Translations under genes and position numbers: made by a program | In this document: one piece after another, positions 1 to 7,600 of the stretch | Layout: each line of letters opens with the position of its first letter | Position numbering within the stretch: position 1 is the stretch's first letter | NCBI GenBank assembly: GCA_021798075.1 | Contig: JAJZYO010000046.1 | Location: 1 to 10,622, forward strand | Origin: Actinomycetes bacterium | GTDB taxonomy: Bacteria; Actinomycetota; Acidimicrobiia; Acidimicrobiales; Palsa-688 | Length of the DNA stretch: 10,622 nucleotides | Reading direction: 5' to 3' | The notes under the pieces: generated by a model | What the model saw: only the letters and a program-made list of their open reading frames with translations | Database searches by the model: none | Told to the model about the DNA's origin: nothing

Positions 1-1119
1 GGGGCAGTAGGCGCCCTTTACGAGAAAGCCGCGGAGTGCCTTCAGGTACGCAGCCCCGTGCGGCCACCCGGCCACGCCTGGGCTGAGCGCTCCTTCCTCC
101 TGCAGGCGGTTCATGGTGGCCCAAGCCGTAGCGCTGTTGCCGAGGAGGCACTCGTCCGCCACCCAGGGGGCGAGCAACCCGAGGCCGTCGCCGATCTGCG
201 CGCGGTTAGCTACGACGTACTTCTTGTAGGTGCCCCACCAAAAGCGCTCGTCCGCCGCGACGAGCTTCAGGTGCTCCCTCGTGGTGTTCACGAACTTCCC
301 ACCCCGCAGTTCCAGCACCCGAACGGGCATGCCGGAGGCCGCATAGTACGAGAACTCGTAAGCGAAGGCATCGTCGGCAGTGACCAGGAGCGTGGAGCCG
401 GCGTAGTCGCGAAGGCGGACGCCGGGGTTGCCGATGTCCTGCCACACCGGCCTGGGGAGCAGGGCCCCCTTGGGGGCAACCACGTCGGCGTACACCCACG
501 TGCAGCAGTGGGCGCCACCGCTGTAGGTGCCGACCAGGACGGCCGTTACCTCCCGAGCCCCGCCCTGCCCGGCCCCGCCCTGACCGGCCCTGCCCCGCCC
601 TGCCCCGGCCTGCCCGGCCCCGCCGGCGAAGCGCGCCACGCATATCTCCCCGCCTTGTGATGGGCCGGTCAGCGAGGCCAGCATCGTGGCGCCGGGCGCT
701 GCCGAAAAGCCGAACGGGGGCGAGATCGCCATCTTGCGCACTGGCTGCCCTGGCGCCTTCAGGGTCAAGCCGGCGTGGCGAAAGGCGTCGACGCGCCCGC
801 CTCCTCCCCGTGTCGTGCTGAGGGCAGTGAACGTCGCACTGACCCCACCGTCAGAGACCGTGACCCGGACCGAAGCATCCTTCTTATCCTGCGGGTGCAC
901 GTAGCTAGGCGTACCACAAGCAAACGCAGCCCCCGTCGGCTTCGCGGGTGCCGGGGCCGGCGTTGACCCCTCAGCGATCGAGCCGGTGCCGAAGAGGCCA
1001 GTGAGCGGGCCAGTGAGCGGTCCAGTGAGCGGGCCAGTGAGCGGGCCAGTGAGCGGGCCAGTGAGCGAGGCGAGGGTCAGGGCGGCAGCCGCGATTGTCG
1101 CGGCAAGTGGTCGGCGCAC
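1..1119 (-). CDS. Secreted hypothetical protein, 3' end beyond window
   Basis: An open frame of 373 codons starts at a GTG (1119-1117) and reaches the window edge without a stop, so the C-terminus is missing. The N-terminus looks like a Sec signal peptide: two arginines at residues 2-3, then an Ala/Leu-rich stretch (residues 5-18). Next comes a six-fold LTG(P) repeat (residues 19-41) and a Pro/Ala linker (about 54-61). Residues 74-150 look like an extracellular beta-rich region. A Gly/Ala/Gln-rich repeat (about 164-188) precedes a more conserved-looking C-terminal part with TYSGGAHCCTW, RDYAGSTLLVTADDAFAYEF and FWWGTYKKY. From memory, that part resembles secreted actinobacterial proteins of unknown function with VCBS/FG-GAP-like 'TADD.FAY' and 'F.N.TR' signatures; this is inference. 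No enzymatic motif is recognised. No good Shine-Dalgarno precedes the GTG, but it is the start that places the signal peptide at the N-terminus. An in-frame TAG lies upstream near 1240. Nearly all third positions are G or C, which supports this frame over the overlapping ones. Confidence 0.8.
   Translation of the reverse strand, partial: MRRPLAATIAAAALTLASLTGPLTGPLTGPLTGPLTGPLTGLFGTGSIAEGSTPAPAPAKPTGAAFACGTPSYVHPQDKKDASVRVTVSDGGVSATFTALSTTRGGGGRVDAFRHAGLTLKAPGQPVRKMAISPPFGFSAAPGATMLASLTGPSQGGEICVARFAGGAGQAGAGRGRAGQGGAGQGGAREVTAVLVGTYSGGAHCCTWVYADVVAPKGALLPRPVWQDIGNPGVRLRDYAGSTLLVTADDAFAYEFSYYAASGMPVRVLELRGGKFVNTTREHLKLVAADERFWWGTYKKYVVANRAQIGDGLGLLAPWVADECLLGNSATAWATMNRLQEEGALSPGVAGWPHGAAYLKALRGFLVKGAYCP
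557..631. repeat. Degenerate 15-bp GC-rich tandem repeat (AGQGG codons)
   Basis: About four to five units of roughly gccccgccctgcccg lie end to end, with one or more changes per unit. On the minus strand they encode a Gly/Ala/Gln/Arg-rich stretch built on AGQGG inside the secreted hypothetical protein, between its beta-rich middle and its conserved C-terminal part. The period is a multiple of three, so the frame is kept. It is older or less homogenised than the other repeats in the window. Confidence 0.7.
997..1068. repeat. 12-bp tandem repeat, six units (LTGP)
   Basis: Six contiguous units of gccagtgagcgg run from 997 to 1068. The third begins with t instead of g and the last ends in a. On the minus strand the unit encodes Leu-Thr-Gly-Pro, giving six LTG steps straight after the hydrophobic core of the signal peptide of the secreted hypothetical protein. 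The near identity of the units suggests recent expansion. Confidence 0.95.
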
Positions 1120-1164
1120 GCCATCGACTACCCGGCAAGGAAACCCTCGGTTCCATGTCCAGCC

Positions 1165-1217
1165 GGCGTTGGGCGTGGATTGATGCCGCCTGGCGTAATC
1201 AATCCGTACCCAACGCC
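1165..1217. terminator. Long imperfect palindrome between xseB and the secreted-protein gene
   Basis: Two 20-base arms (1165-1184 and 1198-1217) pair at 17 of 20 positions around a 13-base loop. The outer nine pairs (GGCGTTGGG / CCCAACGCC) and the inner eight (GGATTGAT / ATCAATCC) are perfect and flank a 3x3 mismatch. The loop has its own short CGC/GCG pairing. No T-run follows on either strand, so a classical Rho-independent terminator is not proven. A U-less actinobacterial-type terminator, an attenuator in the leader of the downstream gene, or a dispersed palindromic element are the alternatives. It lies 79 bases beyond the xseB stop and 45 bases before the GTG of the secreted-protein gene. 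Confidence 0.55.
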
Positions 1218-1226
1218 TGGAGAGAC

Positions 1227-1308
1227 TACTGGGCGCCGGCTACTGGGCGCCGGCTACTGGGCGCCGGCTACTGGGCGCCGGCTACTGGGCGCCGGCTACT
1301 GGGCGCCG
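1227..1308. repeat. 14-bp tandem repeat spanning the xseB stop codon
   Basis: Five perfect units of tactgggcgccggc (1227-1296) are followed by a sixth that keeps its first 12 bases (1297-1308). The xseB stop codon (1298-1296) falls at the junction with the sixth unit, so the last residues of XseB (Gly-Ala-Gln-stop) are encoded by repeat sequence and the other units continue into the intergenic DNA. This is the only array in the window whose period is not a multiple of three, and almost all of it is non-coding. On the minus strand every unit carries a TAG, and because the period is 14 these fall in all three frames. Confidence 0.95.
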
Positions 1309-1538
1309 CGGAGGCGCTCGATCCTCGCTTCGACTGCCGCTAAGCGCTGCTCGGCCGCAGCGTGAAGGATCTCAGCTTGCTCGTAGAGGTCGGTCGCTGC
1401 TTCTATGCCGAGCTCGCCGCTCGCCAGCCTGCCCGTGACCAACTCCAAAGCGTCAAGGAGCTGCTCGAAGCTGAGCTCGTCAAGCCGACCGGGTGCCCCG
1501 GCGAGCTCGGGGTCGAACTTCGCCGCGTCGAAGCTCAC
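1296..1538 (-). CDS. xseB: Exodeoxyribonuclease VII small subunit
   Basis: This 80-residue protein is the small helical subunit of exonuclease VII, the ATP-independent single-strand-specific nuclease; several XseB chains bind each XseA. The family signature is clear: LSFEQLLDALELVTGRLASG followed by ELGIEAATDLYEQAEIL and an Ala/Glu/Arg-rich amphipathic helix ending ARIERL. The length matches the family (about 70-85 residues). The GTG start (1538-1536) overlaps the xseA TGA (1537-1535) as GTGA, so translational coupling is likely. The same frame stays open upstream within xseA, but that part reads as low-complexity noise and is not included. The C-terminal Gly-Ala-Gln and the TAG come from the 14-bp tandem repeat. 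Confidence 0.93.
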   Translation of the reverse strand: MSFDAAKFDPELAGAPGRLDELSFEQLLDALELVTGRLASGELGIEAATDLYEQAEILHAAAEQRLAAVEARIERLRGAQ

Positions 1539-2899
1539 TTGGCCTCGCCCTTGCCCGCCCGCACCTCGATGGTGCCCCGTGCGACCTGCAGGTCGAGCCG
1601 TTCGCCCGCCTGCACCTGGGCGGGGTCCCGCACCACCGTGCCGTCCAGCTTCCGGGCGATCGCGAAGCCCCTCTCCACGACGTGTTGGGGAGAGAGGGAC
1701 CAAGCGTGACGGCGGGCAGCTTCGAGCCGCCGGTGCCCCTCGCCGAGCTGGCCGATCAACGGGGCCCGCCAGTCGCAGGCCGTAAGCCGCCGCCGGCACA
1801 GCTCCGCCCCCCGACGAGGATCCGCCCACGACAGGCGGTCCTGGGCGTGACCGAGACGGGTACGTGCGTGCTCCATGCCGGCCGTCAGCGCCCCACTGAT
1901 CTCTGCACCCCGCAGGCGCTCGCGCCCGAGCAGGCGCCGCGCCTCTAGGCTCCGGGACGCGGAGTCAAGCAGCTCTGCCAGCTGGTCCTCGAGCGCGCGA
2001 CGGTCGGGGACAACGGTGTGTGCAGCTATGGAAGGGGTCCCGCAGCGCAGGTCGGCGACGTCGTCGCAGAGAGGGCGGTCGCCTTCGTGGCCGATGGCGG
2101 AGACCACCGGCACAGGGGTGGCAGCAACCTGGCGGCAAAGGTCCTCGTCGCTCCAGGGAAGGAGCGCGGTAGCGTCGCCTCCTCCACGCGCCAGCACCAC
2201 GACATCGACGCCGGGGCGGCGCGCCAGCCTCTTCAGGGCGTCGACGATCGACAGGGCAGCGCCCGGCCCGCTCACGCTCGTCTCCTCGAACACGACCGGG
2301 TAGCCGGGAAAGCGCGCCGCCACCACGGACTCGATGTCCTTACGGACGGCGGCGTCGGTACCACAGACAACGCCGATCAGGCGGGGCAGACGCGGCAGGG
2401 GCCGTCGCGGGCGTCCGAGGATCCCCTCCGCAGCCAGGCGCGAACGGATCTCGGCGATCATCGCAGCGACCGCCCCCTCCCCGACCGGCGACACCTCCTC
2501 CGCTTCGAGGGTCACCTGGCCACGGTCATTGGCCCACATCAAAGAACCGGCCACGAGCACCCTTTCGCCCTCCACGGCACGGCAACGACGGGCATTGCGG
2601 GCAGGGCAGACGACCGACACTTGGCAAGTCCTGTCTTTCAGCACGAAAAACACCCAGCCTCCCTGGCTCTTGTGGGGCCGGTAGACCTCTCCCTCGACGG
2701 CCACCCGCCCGACCGTCGCAAGCGAACGAGCGATCTCGCGCGACAGCTGCACGAGGCTGACCAGCCGCGGTCCCTGCTCGCGCCGGGTAGGGGGGGTGGG
2801 CAAAGCGCTGCCCCGCCCATTAGCCGGCCCATTAGCCGGCCCATGGGCCGGCCCGTCGGCGCCTCGCGGAGGCCTGTCACCCCAAAGAGGCAAGGTCAT
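1535..2899 (-). CDS. xseA: Exodeoxyribonuclease VII large subunit
   Basis: This is the catalytic subunit of exonuclease VII, acting in the cytoplasm in DNA repair and recombination. Counted from the ATG at 2899 (454 residues), a variable N-terminal region of about 45 residues with an HGPANGPANG repeat is followed by the OB-fold (about 46-140; VSLVQLSREIARSL, VEGEV, WVFFVLKD). The nuclease domain (about 173-300) shows LIGVVCGTDAAVRKDI, the VLARGGG loop, W-S-D-E-D, SAIGHEGD and ADLRCGTPSIAAH, corresponding to the conserved RGGG, GHE.D and DLRA.TPS.AAE motifs. The C-terminal helical part is followed by VVERGFAIAR, the usual terminal signature. The same frame opens at a TTG at 2932, only 13 bases after the menC-like stop. 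Neither start has a good Shine-Dalgarno; I chose the ATG, so 11 more residues are possible. Confidence 0.93.
   Translation of the reverse strand: MTLPLWGDRPPRGADGPAHGPANGPANGRGSALPTPPTRREQGPRLVSLVQLSREIARSLATVGRVAVEGEVYRPHKSQGGWVFFVLKDRTCQVSVVCPARNARRCRAVEGERVLVAGSLMWANDRGQVTLEAEEVSPVGEGAVAAMIAEIRSRLAAEGILGRPRRPLPRLPRLIGVVCGTDAAVRKDIESVVAARFPGYPVVFEETSVSGPGAALSIVDALKRLARRPGVDVVVLARGGGDATALLPWSDEDLCRQVAATPVPVVSAIGHEGDRPLCDDVADLRCGTPSIAAHTVVPDRRALEDQLAELLDSASRSLEARRLLGRERLRGAEISGALTAGMEHARTRLGHAQDRLSWADPRRGAELCRRRLTACDWRAPLIGQLGEGHRRLEAARRHAWSLSPQHVVERGFAIARKLDGTVVRDPAQVQAGERLDLQVARGTIEVRAGKGEAK
2816..2851. repeat. 12-bp tandem repeat in the 5' end of xseA
   Basis: Two identical units (cccattagccgg at 2816-2827 and 2828-2839) are followed by a third with two changes (cccatgggccgg at 2840-2851). 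On the minus strand they encode the AHGPANGPANG stretch ahead of the XseA OB-fold, where the family is variable and tolerates length change. Confidence 0.85.
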
Positions 2900-2945
2900 C
2901 GCATCGCACCGTAGCGCACCGCGCCGCTGCAACCATCAGGGCCAC

Positions 2946-4106
2946 TCAACCCGCCGGCCACCACCGCCGCCAGAAGGCCGCCCGGTCCACCAAGTCGCGG
3001 TCCACCTCCACTCCGCTCCCGGCGCCGGCGGGCACTGAGATCGTCCCGTCCGGCCGGAGCGCTAAGGGCCCGGCGAGGTCTTCCTCGAAGAACCTGCCCG
3101 TAGCAGAAAGGTCCCCCGGCACCGTGAAGCCTGGAAGCGAACCGAGGGCAACGTTCGCAGCTCGGGCGACACCGGTCTCGACCATACCGCCGAGGCGAAG
3201 GGCGACCTCCCTCCGGGTACACAGGTCGTGGACCCTCACCGCCGCCAGGAAGCCGCCGAGCTGGCCCGGCTTCACGTTCACGACGGAACAGGAGCCGAGC
3301 TCCAGTGCCGCCTCCACGAGCCCGTAGCTAGTTAGCCCCTCGTCCAGGCAGACCGGCGTCGTCAGGAGGCGCCCCAACCGGGCGTGACCCACCAGGTCGT
3401 CCTCACCCAACGGTTGCTCGATGTAGGCCAGGCCGAGCGGTTCCAGCCCTGACAGCTCAGATGCGGCCTCCTCCGGGGTGAGGCCCTCGTAAGCGCCATT
3501 CGCATCGGCTGCGAGGACGAGGTCGGGCCAGCGGCTGCGCACGGCCGACAGGGCGAGCTCCGGTGCCGGACCGAAGGAGGGGGAGATCTTGAGCTTCACC
3601 GAGCGGTACCCCTCGTCCAGGTACCGGCCCACCGCATCGAGGAGCTCCGCAAGGCTGCCGGCCAGGCCGATCACGACGCCGGCGGGAACAGACGGTGCGG
3701 GAACGCAACCCTCGATCTCGCTTGCCCCGGCGAAGTACGTCGCCATGGAAACGCCCGCGGCTCGGAGCTCCGCATCGGCAATTGCCGCCTCGAAGGCCGT
3801 CTTCGCCATCGGGTGCCCTTTCACCGTGGAAAGAGCTGGGGCAACGTCGGCGGCACCAGCCATGTTCGCCCCGAGCAGGGCCGGTACCAAGAACCGCAGA
3901 GAGACCTCGGCAGCGGCCTCCGTGTACTCGCTGCTGTAGCCCGGTGCCGGCAGGGCGGGGCACTCGCCCCAGCCCTCGACCTCGCCTCCCGGCAAAGAGA
4001 GCACCGCCCTCACGAGAAGGCTGTCACGATGGGAAAAAGTGCCCGCCGAGCTCGACCACTCTTCGGCGAGAGGAAGGCGGACGCGCACGAGCTCAATGCC
4101 CTCCAC
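2946..4106 (-). CDS. menC: MenC / N-succinylamino-acid racemase-type enolase
   Basis: This 386-residue protein belongs to the enolase superfamily, muconate-lactonizing subgroup, MenC/NSAR family. Such enzymes dehydrate SHCHC to o-succinylbenzoate in menaquinone synthesis, racemize N-succinylamino acids, or do both. The N-terminal capping domain (about 1-130) includes GWGECPALPAPGYSSEYTE. The barrel shows SVPAGVVIG (139-147), the acid/base pair K171-L-K173, metal ligands D201 (ADAN), E230 (EQP) and D255 (LDEG), the second catalytic lysine K279 (NVKPGQLGG) and GGMVETG (306-312). All catalytic residues are present and the length is normal. The start is a GTG matching the usual family N-terminus (IELVRVRLPL). 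The gene follows rpiB by 50 bases and precedes xseA closely. No other men gene is in the window, so o-succinylbenzoate synthase versus NSAR cannot be decided here. Confidence 0.88.
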   Translation of the reverse strand: MEGIELVRVRLPLAEEWSSSAGTFSHRDSLLVRAVLSLPGGEVEGWGECPALPAPGYSSEYTEAAAEVSLRFLVPALLGANMAGAADVAPALSTVKGHPMAKTAFEAAIADAELRAAGVSMATYFAGASEIEGCVPAPSVPAGVVIGLAGSLAELLDAVGRYLDEGYRSVKLKISPSFGPAPELALSAVRSRWPDLVLAADANGAYEGLTPEEAASELSGLEPLGLAYIEQPLGEDDLVGHARLGRLLTTPVCLDEGLTSYGLVEAALELGSCSVVNVKPGQLGGFLAAVRVHDLCTRREVALRLGGMVETGVARAANVALGSLPGFTVPGDLSATGRFFEEDLAGPLALRPDGTISVPAGAGSGVEVDRDLVDRAAFWRRWWPAG

Positions 4107-4156
4107 TCGCAGCGCCCCGTCCGCTACAGCGCGGCCAACGGGCCCAGCTTGCCCGG

Positions 4157-4618
4157 TCAGGTCGTGCTACCTCCGCACTCCTCGGCTTCTATGGCGAGCA
4201 TCTCGTCAATGCGAGCCTGGTGGCGGCCGCCTTCGAACGACGTCGTCAAGAAGACGTCCACGACGTCGAAGGCCAGTTCTGGCGCGAGGATGCGAGCGCC
4301 GAGGGCCAGCACGTTGGCATTGTTGTGCAAGCGGGCGAAGCGGGCTGTGTACTCGTCGTGGCAGAGGGCAGCGCGGGCGCCGTGGACCTTGTTGGCCGCC
4401 ATCTGCTCGCCCTGGCCCGAACCACCGATCACTATCCCGAAATCGGCCCCACCCCGCACCACTTGGCGTGCGCAGGCTGCGCAGTACGTCGGGTAATCGA
4501 CCGGGTCGGTCGTATGGGACCCGAGATCGGCGACCTCGTGGCCGATCGTCTTCAGATGGGCGGCTACGAGCACCTTGAGCGGGTAACCGGCATGGTCGTT
4601 GGCTAGGGCGACTTTCAC
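4157..4618 (-). CDS. rpiB: Ribose-5-phosphate isomerase B
   Basis: This 153-residue LacA/RpiB-family enzyme interconverts ribose 5-phosphate and ribulose 5-phosphate in the non-oxidative pentose phosphate pathway. Visible motifs are VALANDHAGYPLK (phosphosugar-binding D8, H9), DYPTYCAACA, GIVIGGSGQGEQMAANK, HNNANVLALGAR and GGRHQARIDEM. The active-site loop reads GGSG-Q-GEQ, with Ser67 where E. coli-type enzymes carry the catalytic Cys, and with Glu71. This is the Mycobacterium tuberculosis-type variant in which that glutamate is thought to act as the base. The GTG start (4618-4616) is supported by AAAGG six bases upstream and by the family N-terminus; the frame stays open further upstream, but that sequence overlaps the gdh 3' end and is non-coding in character. 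Only 11 bases separate it from the gdh stop. Confidence 0.93.
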   Translation of the reverse strand: MKVALANDHAGYPLKVLVAAHLKTIGHEVADLGSHTTDPVDYPTYCAACARQVVRGGADFGIVIGGSGQGEQMAANKVHGARAALCHDEYTARFARLHNNANVLALGARILAPELAFDVVDVFLTTSFEGGRHQARIDEMLAIEAEECGGSTT

Positions 4619-4624
4619 GCCGGA

Positions 4625-4632
4625 CCTTTCTA
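4625..4632 (-). promoter_or_regulatory. rpiB Shine-Dalgarno overlapping the gdh stop codon
   Basis: On the minus strand TAGAAAGG combines the gdh stop TAG (4632-4630) with an AAAGG ribosome-binding site (4629-4625) six bases before the rpiB GTG. This fixes the rpiB start and suggests that ribosomes ending gdh reload onto rpiB. Confidence 0.7.
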
Positions 4633-7600
4633 ATCGCTCCAGGCGGCCGGTGCCGGCACGGCGGCCCGGGCTGCCCTTAGTGAGATGCTCGCCAGCGCCA
4701 GATCTGGGCTGGGCGAGAGCTCCAACTCCTCGGCCAGACGAGCGGCACGAGACACGGCGTCTCGCCGCTCTCCCAGCCACTCCCTCACGCCGTCCACTGC
4801 CGTCATACCCGGGTGGGCTTTCAGGGCAGCCTCGGTCGCGCTGGCTCGCAAGCTAGCCAGGTCATCGACCAAGACGTGTAGGTGCCAACGGCCCCAGCGT
4901 TCGGCGGGTTGCCAACCGGCGAACACCCGAGCCACCCTTGCAAGCCCGAGGCCGTCCGCGGCCAGGTCATGGGCGGCGGCGACTTCTTCCAGGCTCCTCC
5001 CGGTGGCCCGTGCAACCTCACCCAGCTCACCCAAGGCGCCAGCACGGGTACCAGCGACAGTGCGACCCGCAATGCCGACCGGCACCCCAAGCCCTACCAG
5101 GTAGGCCACCATGTCTTCACCTGCCCTCATCTCGCCTCCACGGGCACTTGGGTTGGGGTCGCCGGGTGCGGTGCCAAGCGAGGCGGCACGGAGTGCCAGC
5201 GGGCGGTCTCGCCCGAGCACCAGGGAAAGTGTCAAAGAGATCCCTTTCGAGAGGTACCAGCGGGCCAGCCGGCCCACACCGCGTGAAAGCGCCGCGCGCA
5301 ACTCGAGCTCGGCCTCAAGCGACAAGGTCCCCGACACCTCGTCGACTTCGGGGTACAGGTCGCCAAATCCGAGCACCTCGCGAGCAGCCCAGTACGCACT
5401 GGCAACCTGCCAGGGCTCGCAACCGTCCTCACGAGCTACCTCGTGCGCCCAGAGGCCCCCCATGCGAGCGATGACCTCGTTCGCCAGCTGGGACGCCACG
5501 ATCTCGGGGAACAGTGGGTGCTCGGTCAACAGGTCGCCGAAGCGAGCACGGAGGGGTTCGGGAACATACAAACGAGCGAGAGGCAACAGGCACGCCTCGG
5601 CCACAAGGGGTGACGCCACGATGCTGCGGGCCAGTTCGCTTCGCGCGTGTGCGAGCACGACGGCCAGCTCGGGACGGGAAAGGCCGGCGCCTGCGCTGCG
5701 ACGACGGGCAAGCTCCTCTGCACCGGGAAGCGACTCCACCTCGGGGTCGAGCAGGCTCTCATAACGCAGGTCTGCCATTAGCGACTCGTAGGCCGGCAGG
5801 TCGGTGCCGGCAGTCGCCGCGCCAAGGTCGAGCGCCACGATGTTGTGCTCCACGGCCGCGAGGACGGCAGCGGCCGCTCCCGCCTCCGCTTCTGCCAGCG
5901 CCAAGTCCCGTCCCCCTTCGCCGAGCAGCCCCCGGCCCTCGGCCAAGCCGAGGAGGATCTTCAGGTTTACCTCGCGGTCCGACATCGCGACGCCCGCAGC
6001 GTTGTCGACGAAGTCGGTGTTCACACGACCACCGCGGCGGGCATAGAGGGCGCGCGCTCGCTGCGTGAGTGCGAGGTTGGCGCCCTCTGTTACCACCCTC
6101 GCCCGCACGCCATCTGACAGGACGCGGACTTCCTCGTTGGCGGAGTCGTCCACCTCGGCGTCGCTCTCCCCGGGAGCCTTGACAAAGGTGCCTATCCCGC
6201 CGAAGTAGACAAGGTCTACGGGGGCCTCGAGCACCGCCCTCACGAGATCCGGCGGCGTCAGCGGCCCCGAGCGGGCTCCGAGGGCGGACCGGGCCTCTTT
6301 GGATAAGTCGACCTCTTTGTCCTGCCTGGAGAAGACGGCGGCACCCTTGGAAGCCGTCGAAAGATCGTAGTCCGCCCAAGAAGAACGATCGAGTTGGCTG
6401 AGGCGTGAGCGTTCGGCGAAGGAGGTGCCCGCATCGGGGTCGGGGTCAACGAATATATGGCGGTGGTCGAAGGCGGCGACCAACCTGATGGCCGTGCTCT
6501 GCAACATCCCGTTACCGAAGACATCGCCAGACATGTCACCGACGCCGACCACGCGTAGGGGATCCCGCTGCACGTCCATCCCGAGGGCGCGAAAGTGCCG
6601 CCTGACGGCTACCCATGCACCCTTGGCAGTGATACCAAGCGCCTTGTGGTCATAGCCGTGGCTTCCGCCCGACGCGAAAGCGTCCCCGAGCCAGTAACCG
6701 TGCTCGGCGCTGACGGAGTTGGCAATGTCGGAAAAGCTCGCCGTTCCCTTGTCGGCTGCTACAACGAGGTAGGGGTCGTCTCGGTCGAGGCACACCACCC
6801 CTTCGGGCCGGCGCACCTTGCCATCTACGACGTTGTCCGTGACGTCGAGCAGAGCGCTCACGAACCGCCGGTAGGCCTCGCGGCCCCAATCCTCGCGGCC
6901 CCAATCCCCGCGGCCCCAATCCCCGCGGCCCCAATCCCCGGAGTGCCTGTTGTCAAAGCCCAAGCCGCCCGCGTGCGAGCCGTTGGGCTCCCCACCCTCC
7001 AAGGCCGGGCCGCTCGGGGATCGAAGTGTGAACCCGCCCTTGGCACCGGTCGGCACGATGAGCGAGTTTTTCTTTACCTGTGCCCTGGCGAGGTCGAGGA
7101 TCTCGGCGCGCAGGTCGCTCTGGCGGTCGCTCCAGCGGATCCCACCCCTCGCCACCGGGCCGAAGCGGAGGTGGATCCCCGTGAAACGCGTCGACCACAC
7201 GAACCCCTCCGCGAAAGGGCGGGGCAGCGGGAGGAAGTCCATGCTGGCGCTCGCAAACTTGAGCGCGATCTCGTCGCGCCCGAGCGCCCAGTTGCTGCGG
7301 GTGGTAGCGAGCAGGATCGACAAGAGCTCCTCGAGCGCCTCGTAGTGAGCGAGATCGGGCACCTCTTCAAGTGCGGAGCGCACCTCTCCACGCGCCTCTG
7401 CCTGCTCCGCGTCTTGGTACTCCGAGCCATTGGCGTACTCAGAGCCATTGGCCGGGCACAGTCGCGAAGAGAAGAGGCGCACCATGGACGAAGCGACCCG
7501 GGGGTACTGCACGAGGCCGTCCTTCATGGCCTCGACCCGTTCCGCTCCCCGCGGGCCGCCCACGACGTCGCGGTAGGCGAGGTAAGCGGAGAGCAGGCTC

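Noticed and set aside
971..1156. Minus-strand ATG frame with an AHWP repeat upstream of the secreted protein
   Set aside because: It is the same 12-bp array in another frame. The GTG frame from 1119 has a signal peptide, G/C-rich third positions and continues into conserved-looking sequence.
1227..1308. Possible CRISPR array
   Set aside because: The units are directly adjacent with no spacers and only 12-18 bases long at every locus; no cas gene is present.
1180..1365. Plus-strand small frame with YWAPATGRR repeats
   Set aside because: It is produced by translating the 14-bp array in the stop-free direction, without a ribosome-binding site or domain.
2018..2914. Plus-strand open frame of 298 codons
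   Set aside because: It is antisense to xseA, whose motifs are unmistakable. The plus frame encodes Arg/His/Pro-rich sequence without recognisable domains and is kept open by high GC.
4187..4440. Loss of the catalytic cysteine in RpiB as a sign of an inactive enzyme
   Set aside because: A serine at this position with a nearby glutamate (GGSGQGEQ) is the known Mycobacterium-type active site, so the enzyme is expected to be active.
3695..4606. Plus-strand open frame of 303 codons
   Set aside because: It is antisense to the menC-like gene and rpiB, both confidently identified; its translation is low-complexity Arg/Pro-rich in part and mirrors the codons of the opposite strand.
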